Below, piece by piece: positions 32,241-41,200 of a stretch of 43,417 nt of DNA (position 1 is its first letter; each line of letters opens with the position of its first letter). The notes under the pieces are model-generated. The model did not search any database and had not been told where the DNA came from. It was given only the letters and a program-made list of their open reading frames with translations. A program made the position numbers and the translations under genes. This DNA is from Candidatus Yanofskyibacteriota bacterium. GTDB taxonomy: Bacteria > Patescibacteriota > Minisyncoccia > 2-02-FULL-40-12 > GWA2-44-9. Location: the NCBI GenBank assembly GCA_023245235.1, contig JAHFKT010000005.1, positions 3,073 to 46,489 on the forward strand. The letters run 5' to 3'.

Positions 32241-32265
32241 CTGGTTAACTATACAAAATTGACAA
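32241..32265 (-). other. 16S leader processing stem (5' strand)
   Basis: Pairs over 25 bp with the trailer (30461-30485), 42 nt upstream of the mature 5' end. A short leader hairpin follows (near 32205-32227, ggtaacc/ggttacc-like). Confidence 0.75.
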
Positions 32266-32293
32266 TGATCTTTCCTGGTTACGCGTTTTTAGA

Positions 32294-32322
32294 GAATAGC
32301 ATAACCACGATTATCCAGGCAA
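32294..32322 (-). promoter_or_regulatory. candidate 16S promoter
   Basis: Minus strand TTGCCT, 17 bp, CTATTC (a TATGCTAT also overlaps). Lies inside an 11-bp inverted repeat (32302-32340). Confidence 0.4.
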
Positions 32323-32340
32323 CCCGGACAATCGTGGTTA
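32302..32340. repeat. inverted repeat at the 16S promoter
   Basis: Perfect 11-bp arms (taaccacgatt and complement) 17 nt apart. A second, 9-bp inverted repeat lies at 32364-32399 (agtaaagat and complement). Neither has a U tract, so they are not ordinary terminators of trmD. Confidence 0.7.
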
Positions 32341-32455
32341 AACTACGTGTCTAGTTGTACTGCAGTAAAGATCGGGTCTCTAAGGTCACAATCTTTACTA
32401 CTTGAATGGTACTGTCTATTATACTCGGCGGAGCAAAAGAGTCAAGAGGTCTAAA

Positions 32456-33106
32456 TTACTTGGTATTTTTCTCACGCCATTCGGCTATTTTTTTGTGGTC
32501 ACCGGAGAGAAGGACCTTCGGCACCCGGAGTTTTTTCTTACCTAATACAACAACTTCCGGGCGGGTATAGTGCGGGTGTTCCAAATTTGAACCGTTAGAA
32601 AAGCTCTCGTTTTGGGTAGATTCTTCTTTGGCGACCACGCCCGGAATAAGCCGGGAAACCGCCTCCATCACCGCCATGGCCGGCACTTCGCCTCCGAACA
32701 ACACATAGTCGCCGACCGAGATCTCTTCGTCGGCAAGCTCATCGATCACTCTCTGGTCTATGCCCTCATAGCGGCCGCAGATCATGATCAATTGGTCGAG
32801 CTTTGCCCACTTTTTGGCCATGGCCTGGTCGAATTTTTTACCCTTCGGATTAAAGACGACAATGGTAACTTTCTTTTTCTTCCTGATGGCTTTGATGGCT
32901 TTCCGGAGGGGTTCAAAAAGCAGGACCATGCCGGCACCGCCGCCATACGGCCGGCCATCAATAGTCCCCCGCTCGTCATCGGCATAGTCCCGAAGATTGT
33001 GAGTTTGGATAGAAATTAATTTCCGGGCTTGGGCGCGAGAAATCAGAGCTTCTTGTTTGAAGCTTTCGAAAAACTCCGGGAAAATTGTGATGATATCGAA
33101 TTGCAT
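32456..33106 (-). CDS. trmD: tRNA (guanine-37-N1) methyltransferase
   Basis: Methylates G37 next to the anticodon and prevents frameshifting. The 216 residues match TrmD: MQFDIITIFPEFF start, TIDGRPYGGGAGMVL, LIMICGRYEGIDQRV, the SAM-knot segment ISVGDYVLFGGEVPAMAVMEAV and HPHYTRP. The C-terminal domain is short (usual length about 240). It is followed by the 16S region and preceded by a terminator, so it is monocistronic. No rpsP, rimM or rplS neighbours, unlike most bacteria. Confidence 0.96.
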   Translation of the reverse strand: MQFDIITIFPEFFESFKQEALISRAQARKLISIQTHNLRDYADDERGTIDGRPYGGGAGMVLLFEPLRKAIKAIRKKKKVTIVVFNPKGKKFDQAMAKKWAKLDQLIMICGRYEGIDQRVIDELADEEISVGDYVLFGGEVPAMAVMEAVSRLIPGVVAKEESTQNESFSNGSNLEHPHYTRPEVVVLGKKKLRVPKVLLSGDHKKIAEWREKNTK

Positions 33107-33112
33107 TTTTCA

Positions 33113-33146
33113 AATAATAACCCCGATATGAATCGGGGTTATTATT
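33113..33146 (-). terminator. KH-protein terminator
   Basis: Perfect 15-bp arms with loop atga; 21 nt after the KH-protein stop codon (33167) and just before trmD. Confidence 0.8.
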
Positions 33147-33166
33147 ATTCGAGTTCTGTTTCCGAT

Positions 33167-33514
33167 TTACATATCCAGGCCTTCCATGGCCTCATCAAGC
33201 GTCTTCTCTTTGCCGTCACCCAGACCGGCCATCGGAGCCGCTTCGGGCTTCTCCATCCGTCCGCCCTCCGGTTCCTCGATACGCAGGTTAACGCGGGCAT
33301 TGTTACGCATGCCTACAATGCGGGCCAGTGTTCTGATGGCCTTGGCGGTCGAACCGCTCCGGCCGATCAGAAGTCCCATATCCTCACGGGAAACCTTCAC
33401 CGAAAGAAGGACGCCCAGCTCATCTACGGTCCTGGACACCTCAACGGCATCCGGATTATTTACGATCGCTTTAATAATGTATTCTACAAAATCTCGATCT
33501 CGATCTTCGCTCAC
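33167..33514 (-). CDS. KH-domain RNA-binding protein (KhpA/YlqC-like)
   Basis: 115 residues; the start is GTG at 33514. A single type-II-like KH domain with the GxxG loop GLLIGRSGSTAKAIRTLARI (about 47-66) is preceded by EYIIKAIVNNPDAVEVS and followed by an acidic, Pro-rich tail of about 40 residues. KhpA binds RNA together with KhpB and influences cell size and division in Gram-positives; the partner is not in the window. The tail is longer than in the usual 80-residue protein. The 131-bp gap upstream of it (33515-33645) holds a short GC-rich hairpin and no gene. Confidence 0.88.
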   Translation of the reverse strand: MSEDRDRDFVEYIIKAIVNNPDAVEVSRTVDELGVLLSVKVSREDMGLLIGRSGSTAKAIRTLARIVGMRNNARVNLRIEEPEGGRMEKPEAAPMAGLGDGKEKTLDEAMEGLDM

Positions 33515-33645
33515 AGTTCAGAAGCCGATACATGCTATGAAGTTCGTCCGCCGCTCGGCGGAGAATCATCACTCGCCTATCAAGCCGGTTATGCAATCTT
33601 ATTGCTGATAGAGTACCGCAAAATCAAAAAACGGTCAATCAGTCG

Positions 33646-36075
33646 CTAGATGACGATGTTAGCAAGCTTATCCTGAACATAGATGAACTTCTTCGGTTCT
33701 CCGCCGGCAAGATATTTCTTTATCTTGTCGCTTGCCAGCACGATACTTCTGGCTTCAGCCTCGGAAAGTCCGGGCTTTATTGTGATAGAGTCCCGAAGCT
33801 TACCGTTGACCTGGATGATCAGGGTCACGGATTCCTCGGCCAGCAGTGACTCATCGATCTCCGGCCAGGGTTCCAGGTGGATGGAGCCCTCGTGCCCAAG
33901 CACCGTTTGCCAAAGCTCTTCGCTGATATGGGGCGCAAATGGCGCGATCAGCTTAAGCAGAGCCCGGTACTGCTCTTTCGAAAGCCTGCCGTCACCGGCC
34001 CGGTCTTCCAGTTCATTCAGGAGCTTCATGAGATGGCTGACGCCTGTGTTGAACTTGTGCTGCTTGATCTGGCTCCCGATCTCTTTTGCCGCCCGGTTCA
34101 GTGCAACCTTAATATCCTGGCTATCTGCTGACTTCAGTTTTGTATCCGTATGGCGATGCACAAAATACCAGACCCGGTTCAAGAAACGAGCCACACCGAT
34201 CAAGCCCTCTTTTTTCCACGGAGCATTCAGTTCGTTATACGGGCCAAGGAACGCAAGATACATGCGGACAGCATCGGCGCCGTAGGCCGCAACTTCAGGG
34301 TCAGGATCCACCACATTGCCCTTCGACTTCGACATTTTATGTCCGTCCGGTCCGAGTACAGTACCGTGATTACGCCGGCCCAAAAACGGTTCTGAAAAAT
34401 CAATGAGGTTCTGGCTGCGCAAGGCCTTCGTGATGAACCGTGAATACAACAGATGCATCGTGTTATGCTCCGCCCCGCCGAAATATAATGGAACCGGCAG
34501 CCAGCGGGCCATTTTCTCCATAGAGGCGAAGTCCTTGTCGTTATGGGGATCAGTATAGCGTAAGAAATACCATGACGAATCGACGAAGGTATCCATGGTG
34601 TCGGTCTCACGCTCGGCTACGCCGTCGCATTTCGGACATTTTGTCTTGAGCCAGGTTGTCGCCTTGGCCAACGGCGAGCGGCCGTCATCGGCCGGCAGGA
34701 AGTCCTTCAACGGCGGCAGCTTCACCGGAAGTTCCGACTCCGGCACCGGCTGATATCCGCAGGTCGGGCAATTCACCATCGGTATCGGTACGCCCCAATA
34801 GCGCTGACGCGACAGTACCCAGTCATGCAACCGGTAGTTCTTCTGGAACTCCCCCGCCTTTTTGTCCTTTAATGCTTGGGTTATCTTCTTTTTTGCTTCC
34901 GACGAGGACATGCCGTCGAACTGGCCGGAACTGATAAGGACGCCTTCATTTTCGTTGGCCTCATCTTTCAGGTCGTCCTCGTTCAGAATAACTTCCTTGA
35001 TGGGCAGGCCGTATTTCTTGGCAAAATCAAAATCACGCTGGTCATGGGCCGGCACGGCCATAATTGCGCCGGTACCGTAATGACCAAGTACGTAATCGGC
35101 AACCCAGACCGGTATCTCTTTTTCGCTCATCGGGTTCAGTGCGTTAAAACCGGCGGAGATGCCTGTTTTGTCCCTCACATCTTCCTGCCGCTGAAGCTCG
35201 GTCTTTTTGAAACTCCGGGCAATATAGTCTTTGAGGTCAGGGCCGGCCTGCCAACCCATATCTATCCACTTCTGGGCCAGCTCCGGAGAGACAACTAAGA
35301 ACGTAGCGCCGAAAATAGTGTCGGGCCGGGTCGTAAAGACTTCGATCGAGTGTGACTCGGCCTGACCGGGAACACTGAACCTGATATGCGCACCCTCGGA
35401 ACGACCGATCCAGTTCTTCTGGGCCAGTTTGGTCGCTTCGGGCCAATCAAGGTCCTCAAGGTCATCGATGAGCCGGTCGGCAAATGACGTTATCTTGAAC
35501 ATCCACTGGGCCAGCTCGCGCTGTTCGACGGCCGTACCGCAACGGTCGCATCTCCCCTCTTTGACCTGCTCATTGGCAAGAACCGTCTTATCTTTCGGAC
35601 ACCAGTTCACAAAGGTCTGAGCCCGGTAGGCCAGGCCCGCTTTATATAACTGAAGAAATATCCATTGGGTCCATTTGTAGTACTGCGGCTCGATGGTGCT
35701 CACTTCGCGGGACCAATCGAAGGCCGCGCCCATGCTCCGGAGCTGTTTTGACATCTTGGTGATGTTCTTTTTGGTCCAATCGCGCGGATGGATATCTCTC
35801 TGTATCGCCGCATTTTCGGCCGGCAGGCCGAACGCATCAAATCCGATCGGGTACATAACGTTGAATCCGTTCATCCGCAGATAGCGGACGTAGATGTCAG
35901 GAATAGCAAAAGCATACCAATGACCGACGTGCAGATCGCCGGACGGGTACGGGAACTCCACCAGGACCATGAAATTCCTCTTGTCCCGGTCAAAGTCAGC
36001 TGTTTCGTAAAGCTTTTTGGTCTCCCAATATTTCTGCCACTTTTTCTCTATTTTTGCCGCGGTATATTTAGGCAT
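33646..36075 (-). CDS. leuS: leucyl-tRNA synthetase
   Basis: Class I synthetase charging tRNA-Leu. 809 residues with HIGH-type HVGH (49-52), a zinc-ribbon-like WCPKDKTVLANEQV...CDRCG, an editing (CP1) domain, WDRQRYWG-like LSRQRYWGVPIP, KMSKS (about 578-582, HKMSKSKGN) and a C-terminal domain ending LIIQVNGKLRDSI. The start at 36075, MPKYTAAKIEKKW, is preferred because it is canonical and lies 10 nt after a -10 box; the frame to 36132 is not. No T-box is seen. Confidence 0.96.
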   Translation of the reverse strand: MPKYTAAKIEKKWQKYWETKKLYETADFDRDKRNFMVLVEFPYPSGDLHVGHWYAFAIPDIYVRYLRMNGFNVMYPIGFDAFGLPAENAAIQRDIHPRDWTKKNITKMSKQLRSMGAAFDWSREVSTIEPQYYKWTQWIFLQLYKAGLAYRAQTFVNWCPKDKTVLANEQVKEGRCDRCGTAVEQRELAQWMFKITSFADRLIDDLEDLDWPEATKLAQKNWIGRSEGAHIRFSVPGQAESHSIEVFTTRPDTIFGATFLVVSPELAQKWIDMGWQAGPDLKDYIARSFKKTELQRQEDVRDKTGISAGFNALNPMSEKEIPVWVADYVLGHYGTGAIMAVPAHDQRDFDFAKKYGLPIKEVILNEDDLKDEANENEGVLISSGQFDGMSSSEAKKKITQALKDKKAGEFQKNYRLHDWVLSRQRYWGVPIPMVNCPTCGYQPVPESELPVKLPPLKDFLPADDGRSPLAKATTWLKTKCPKCDGVAERETDTMDTFVDSSWYFLRYTDPHNDKDFASMEKMARWLPVPLYFGGAEHNTMHLLYSRFITKALRSQNLIDFSEPFLGRRNHGTVLGPDGHKMSKSKGNVVDPDPEVAAYGADAVRMYLAFLGPYNELNAPWKKEGLIGVARFLNRVWYFVHRHTDTKLKSADSQDIKVALNRAAKEIGSQIKQHKFNTGVSHLMKLLNELEDRAGDGRLSKEQYRALLKLIAPFAPHISEELWQTVLGHEGSIHLEPWPEIDESLLAEESVTLIIQVNGKLRDSITIKPGLSEAEARSIVLASDKIKKYLAGGEPKKFIYVQDKLANIVI

Positions 36076-36085
36076 TTGTATGCTT

Positions 36086-36114
36086 AATATAATCAATTTT
36101 CCCCATTTAATCAA
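36086..36114 (-). promoter_or_regulatory. leuS promoter, near-leaderless
   Basis: Minus strand TTGATT, 17 bp, TATATT, then 10 nt to the ATG. Excludes any leader-based regulation of leuS, such as a T-box, from this start. Confidence 0.65.
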
Positions 36115-36131
36115 AGCTTGCTCCGTTCCCA

Positions 36132-36200
36132 ATCTTAAAGGCGCCGACAGAGAGTTTTACCGCTAAGGCACGGTACACTCCGAGAAGGCGCCTTTAAGAT
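36132..36200. repeat. 69-bp palindromic element between leuS and the surface operon
   Basis: Perfect 14-bp outer arms (36132-36145, 36187-36200, atcttaaaggcgcc and complement) and an inner 4-bp pairing (accg/cggt) with an imperfect stem. No U tract. May act as a terminator-like structure after the 599-residue gene (stop 36219) or be a small mobile palindrome. Confidence 0.65.
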
Positions 36201-36218
36201 ACTGCTGACCGCCACATC

Positions 36219-38018
36219 CTAGAATCTCAGCTTCTGTTTGACCCAGCCCTTGCCGGTCGTGAATTGCCGGCTGAAGTTCCTGCCCGGAATGAACGTGGCC
36301 GGAGTATAGGCCGATATGGTGTAGTCGCCTTTAGGTACGAGGAGGAAGTAGCGGCCCCGTTCATCGGATACGGTGAAGGCAACGCGCTTGCCGTATGCAT
36401 CATTTAAGGTGATGAGGGCAAATGACAGCGGGTTACCGGTCAGGGAATCAACAACTATGCCGTAGGGCTTGGCGGCTAAGCCGGCCAGTCTCGGAATATT
36501 GACGACGCAGAAGAAGGCCAGGATCGAGATATTGAGGACATTAGGCTGGGCAATGACCGCCAGCGGAGCCGTTACTAATCCGACATAGAAGCCGATGTTC
36601 AATACCTTGATGCCGATATTATTAAGTGTGGCCGGTGGCTTTTTAGGCGGTACAAATGCCGGAGGATTTAGTTCATCCATCGGCAGGTCAAAGTGGGCCA
36701 GTCCTTTGACATCGATGGTGACGACGCCGCCGACATAGACATCAGCATAGAGAATCGTGTCATCGGACGGCACAATCCCGGCCGCCGGGAAGATGTAGCC
36801 ATCCTTGCGGGCCTTGAGCTGAATATCAATGGTCTCTTTTTCAGTCGACTCAGGAGTGACCAAGAATCCGTAGCGGCCGTCGGCGTCGCTGACCTGAGTA
36901 TCCAATACCCGGAATGAAGCATCGAGCAGTTCAACCTTAGCCAGGGGGATGGGTTTCTTGGTTCTGGCGTTGTATACGGTGCCCCAGGGTTTGCGTTTAC
37001 GCTTTAATGCAAAGATAGCCACCAGATTCTGGCGCAGAAGCTGGAGGAGAAAGCCGAAATTGCTGGCTGAACTGGCGAGCGGAACAACCGCGACAGCGGT
37101 CGAGACCGCGGTTAAGACTGCGGTCGCTCCGGCAACGACCGGTGCCGACCCCCGGACAACAGGGGCAACGGCTTTCGTTACTTCGACGGCAGCCTGGACC
37201 GTTTGATTGACCGCGTCCTGGACTCCCTGGGGCAGGAACTGGATGCCGGGAACCACAGGCGGTGTTGGCCCGCCTCCTCCCGGTCCTCCGGGTGGTGGTG
37301 TGCCTGTTGGCGTCGCCGAAGGATTGGGGGTTTCGGATGGGCCCGGAGTTGGAGATGCGGTGGGAGTGGGGGTACTGCTCGGAGTAGGCGTTGGTGATGC
37401 GGTCGGAGTTGGAGATGCGGTGGGAGTGGGGGTACTGCTCGGAGTAGGCGTTGCATAACCTCCTCCTCCGCCGGGCGGTGCTGCTCTGCTGTTGCTGGGA
37501 ACATAATCCGTATTGACTCCGTAGTCCACGGTGCCGCATGAACTGGTGTTTGAACAGTTGAAGGAGATCCAGCCCGTGTTCTCGCTCCAGGCGTAACCGG
37601 TAAAAATTCCGGTGCCATCAATCGCAACGCCGTAGTCCACGGTGCCGCATGAACTGGTGTTTGAACAGTTGAAGGAGATCCAGCCGATATTTTCGCCCCA
37701 GGCATAACCGGCAAGATTGCCGTCGGCATCAACTGAAACGCCGTAGTCCACGGTGCCGCATGAACTTGTGTTTGAACAGTTAAGAGATATCCAGCCCACA
37801 TTCTCGCCCCAGGCATATCCGGTCATTCCCGCATCAGTTATGTGAACGTCCCCCTCCGGAGTGCCGAAATTGACCCAGCCGATATTTTCGCCCCACGCGT
37901 ATTTAAATACAGAATCGATAGTTCCATCCGTTGTTGAAGCCCGGACACCGAAAGGCATCGCAAGGTAGGTTGCGATAGCCAGAAAAAGAATGATGTGTCG
38001 GGAAGTAGTTATGGGCAC
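36219..38018 (-). CDS. surface protein with YAWGENIGW repeats and Pro/Thr linker
   Basis: 599 residues from a GTG start at 38018, with signal peptide (HIILFLAIATYLAMPFGVRA). Residues about 38-165 are four repeats of about 40 residues: YAWGENIGWISFNCSNTSSC followed by GTVDYGV; the first lacks the NCSNTSS part. A Thr/Pro/Ser linker (about 190-250) follows, then an Ala/Val-rich helical region with membrane potential (about 270-330), then two carboxypeptidase-regulatory-like domains (PWGTVYNARTKKPIPLAKVEL and KPYGIVVDSLTGNPLSFALITL) around a hydrophobic pair (NIGFYVGLVTAPLAVIA, ISILAFFCVVNI). It overlaps the upstream small gene by 10 nt. Function unknown; exported and wall- or membrane-anchored. 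Confidence 0.85.
   Translation of the reverse strand: MPITTSRHIILFLAIATYLAMPFGVRASTTDGTIDSVFKYAWGENIGWVNFGTPEGDVHITDAGMTGYAWGENVGWISLNCSNTSSCGTVDYGVSVDADGNLAGYAWGENIGWISFNCSNTSSCGTVDYGVAIDGTGIFTGYAWSENTGWISFNCSNTSSCGTVDYGVNTDYVPSNSRAAPPGGGGGYATPTPSSTPTPTASPTPTASPTPTPSSTPTPTASPTPGPSETPNPSATPTGTPPPGGPGGGGPTPPVVPGIQFLPQGVQDAVNQTVQAAVEVTKAVAPVVRGSAPVVAGATAVLTAVSTAVAVVPLASSASNFGFLLQLLRQNLVAIFALKRKRKPWGTVYNARTKKPIPLAKVELLDASFRVLDTQVSDADGRYGFLVTPESTEKETIDIQLKARKDGYIFPAAGIVPSDDTILYADVYVGGVVTIDVKGLAHFDLPMDELNPPAFVPPKKPPATLNNIGIKVLNIGFYVGLVTAPLAVIAQPNVLNISILAFFCVVNIPRLAGLAAKPYGIVVDSLTGNPLSFALITLNDAYGKRVAFTVSDERGRYFLLVPKGDYTISAYTPATFIPGRNFSRQFTTGKGWVKQKLRF
37325..37455. repeat. tandem DNA repeat encoding the Pro/Thr linker
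   Basis: About 48-bp units (ggagttggagatgcggtggg ...) repeated twice with shorter fragments, giving the TPTASPTPTPSSTP linker. Confidence 0.8.
37510..37800. repeat. tandem DNA repeats of the YAWGENIGW modules
   Basis: Three blocks of about 120 bp with nearly identical ends (cgccgtagtccacggtgccg and following), spaced regularly inside the 599-residue gene. Confidence 0.8.
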
Positions 38019-38287
38019 GTTCCGGTATTTATCTTACTGATGATACATTTCATGATCTGGAGGGCATTGCCGTTCACATCAGCCGTAACCAATGAAGAAT
38101 CATACGATGAGCTGGCCAGCGGGTCGAATACTTCCTGCAATGTTTTCATGGTGGAAGCCGGCGGACCCGAAGGCGTCAGGCTACCGGCTTGTACTATTTT
38201 TACAAGGTAGATCACGCCGACAATACTGATGATGAGTATCAGTATCTCTCTGACGACTTTTTTCATTGTATCGGGGAAATTAGGCAT
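38009..38287 (-). CDS. small membrane protein, 92 residues
   Basis: No family recognised. One membrane helix (about 12-30, EILILIISIVGVIYLVKIV) precedes a short extracytoplasmic part with two cysteines near the end (KCIISKINTGTCP), which could form a disulfide. AAGGA lies 3 nt before the ATG. It follows the giant gene by 11 nt and overlaps the 599-residue gene, so all three form an operon. Confidence 0.75.
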   Translation of the reverse strand: MPNFPDTMKKVVREILILIISIVGVIYLVKIVQAGSLTPSGPPASTMKTLQEVFDPLASSSYDSSLVTADVNGNALQIMKCIISKINTGTCP

Positions 38288-38298
38288 TGATCCTTATA

Positions 38299-41200
38299 TT
38301 ATGTCGTTGGGGCTGGACTATCGCTTGGCGCCGGTGCCGGGGTAGATTGGTCGGGGGTCGGCGTAGGCGTAGGACTATCGCTCGGAGTTGGTACTGGGGT
38401 ATCAGACGGACTCGGCTCTGGCATGTCCGAAGGTGACGGCTGAATTGACGGACCCGGCGTATCTGACGGTGATACCACTGGCGGTGTCGTAGCAGCTGAA
38501 GAACAGCTCCCCTTTTGTTTATCCCACTCGCCGTTCACAATACGGACACAGTACATATCGCCGGTGGCGCTGTCCTGGATCTCCAACGATTTGGTCTGGA
38601 CAGTGCCGGCTACAAGTTTTTTGACCTGCAGGACCGCATCTTTCAGATAGCTTATGATCGCGGCCAGGATGTCCCCGTCCGAATTTTGATTCTGGATGCT
38701 GACCGCAGAAGTAAGGCTTCCTGCGTCCGGCGCCCAATAACCCATATTAACAAAAGCGAGGACTGTATCATAGGAACCGGAAGAGATGGTGCTGAACGGT
38801 TCAAGGGCGATACCGACCGTCATTCCGGCTTTGGTGGCTTTCACGGCGACACCGGGTACTGACCCGACGGTCAATCGGTCACCAACGGCTATCGGCCCGT
38901 TCTCAAGAGATACCCTGACCGGGACACGGCCGGTGAGAGCGACCGGCGGATTCGTCTTATCCCAGGCATCGCTCATTATCACTCCCGGAGCGGTTGATAT
39001 GACACCGAACAGAACTCCGGTACCATCGGCTTTTTTGATCGCCACCGCCACATCCTTGCCGGTCCTAGCCTCTGCTCCACCGCGCAGATCAACGACTTGG
39101 GTATTGCTCTGGTCGGAAACAGTCTTGTCGGGCGGCGGATTAGGGTCGAGCATCACTACATCTCCGGCCTCTACAGAGTCCGAAGACGGGTATCGTTCTG
39201 CGACGTCAGGGCCGGCATGAGTGGTGCCATAGATATCGGTTGCGTGGAGTGTCATCCAGCGGTATGAGGAGGTACCAAAATTTTGTTCGTTATCAACGCC
39301 CGGCCTGATATCGTTGGAAGCTGATTTGAAAACCATAACCGTGTCTGCGGTACCGGGCCCGCCACCGGTGAATTTAGACAACATCAGATCGTTTTGTTGT
39401 GATGCCGAGGCGAAGGCATCGCCGCGAGCCGACCAGTTCCACAGCTTATCACCGGTATCATTGAATCCGCTGAGATTGGAGTCCTTGGTGAACCAGTTCC
39501 AGTCACGCTGGGAAGGGACGTCTCCTTTTTGGTCAGTGATGAACCCGCTCTGAGTGAAGAGCGTGCCGGATCCGTCAATCCGGAGATTATTGGCGCCACT
39601 GCCGACGGAGAAGAGCCCTTGGGGTGCGGTAGTACCGATGCCGACGCTGCCTGACGCGGTGATGACGAACGGACCCGAGGTTGAATAAAGAGCATAGTTT
39701 TCAGTCACGCTGTCTGCTATGCCGGTCTGGTCATCGATAAATATTCCGTAATTACTCCCGACGGTTCCCGACCCGTCATGGTCAGGCCGGCCGACATAAA
39801 GACCCGTCATTTCGCTCACATTACCAGAACCCTTCTGGTTAACATAAGTGTTAATACTGTGCACGGACAGCAAGCCTCCGGAACCGGTGTTTTCTGCGTC
39901 TCCCTCAATTGCGACAATGCCCTTAGTGCCCGAACTGGTGTTGGTAGAAGTCGCAAATCCGTATAGGCCGACGAGGGGTTGAGTCAGATCATTGCTCTCG
40001 GCAACACTCATCAGGCTGGTTCCGCGGCCGGCCCCATTATTATCATCCAACGAAGCGAAAACATTACTGCCGAAATCTATGTATCCTTGTGTCTCGGCAG
40101 TAAAGTCGTTATATGAAGGTCCGGAGTACGTAATAAGGCCGGTAGTGCCGCGGACCTCAAGTTTGGTATTTGCCGGGTCTGCTGATGCGCTTGCCGTTCC
40201 AATGCCGACAAGGCCGTTCTCAAGGACCGCCAACCTCGTATTGGAAGCCGAGGCGATAGTGAAGAAGGATTTGCCGTTGCCAACCAAGTCGCCGGTAATG
40301 TTCAATATTGCGCGGGGGCTGGTCGTGCCGATACCGATGTTGCCGCCGGCAGCAATGTAAAAGCGCGGGGTACCGGCAGTTTGCAAAGCCAGACTGCCGG
40401 CGTTGCCGCCACCCACAGCTGAAGTGCCGAACGATAACGAAGAGCCGGAGCCGAAGGTTATCTGACCGAGGGTGTAACTGGCACCTGCGCCTCCGGTGCC
40501 CGTTGTTGAAGTTATATTGAAAGAACCCGGTCCCACATTAACGCTCTCCCAGCGATAATTATTACTGCCAAGAGAGTAGGTATTATCTGTGCTGGGATCA
40601 AAATCACCGGAGATGGAGGCAGCGATGCCGAAGGTGGTTATATTAGCGGTGGTCGCAGTCAATTGGTTAATGCCGGTAATATTATTACTCCCGCCGGTGA
40701 TGGTGCCGCCGAGCGTGAAAGCGTTGAGCTGAAGCGTGCCTGAAGATTGAATAACATTAGTGCCTCCGCCGTTGAAGGTCAGGCCGTTACCGGAGCCACC
40801 TATCGTTACCGCTCCGTTCAGAAATGTACTGCCCGCGACCTCAAGCTTATAGCCGGGAGTCGTTGTGCCGATGCCGACATTGCCGCCGGTGAACAGTGCC
40901 GAGTATGTCGGGTTGGTGAAGGTCCATGATCCCGAGATAGTCTGGGAGATACTGCGGGAAGCGGGGCCGTTGATGTAGTCCAGGGCGATGGATGAGAGGG
41001 GTGAGGCATTGGTGACATTGAAGGCGCTTTCACTGAAGGAAAGCGAAGATACATCGGTGAATGAGCCGCCGAACTCTCTGACGCCGATCATGGTACCGCT
41101 GCCTCCGCCGGTGGGCGTACCGCAGCCAAAGAGACCACCGGTCCATTGGAGGAAGTCAGAGCCGTTGCATGTCGAAAGTCCGCCGCTGAAGTATTGCGAG

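Noticed and set aside
33029-33649. 206-residue plus-strand frame crossing trmD, the KH gene and the 131-bp gap
   Set aside because: It is antisense to two firm genes and has no motif; the gap contains no better gene.
36076-36200. T-box leader for leuS
   Set aside because: No T-box core (TGGNACCGCG-like) is present, and the promoter lies downstream of the palindrome, only 10 nt before the start codon.
37325-37830. CRISPR-like array
   Set aside because: The repeats are in frame, encode linker and domain repeats, have unequal lengths and no spacers.
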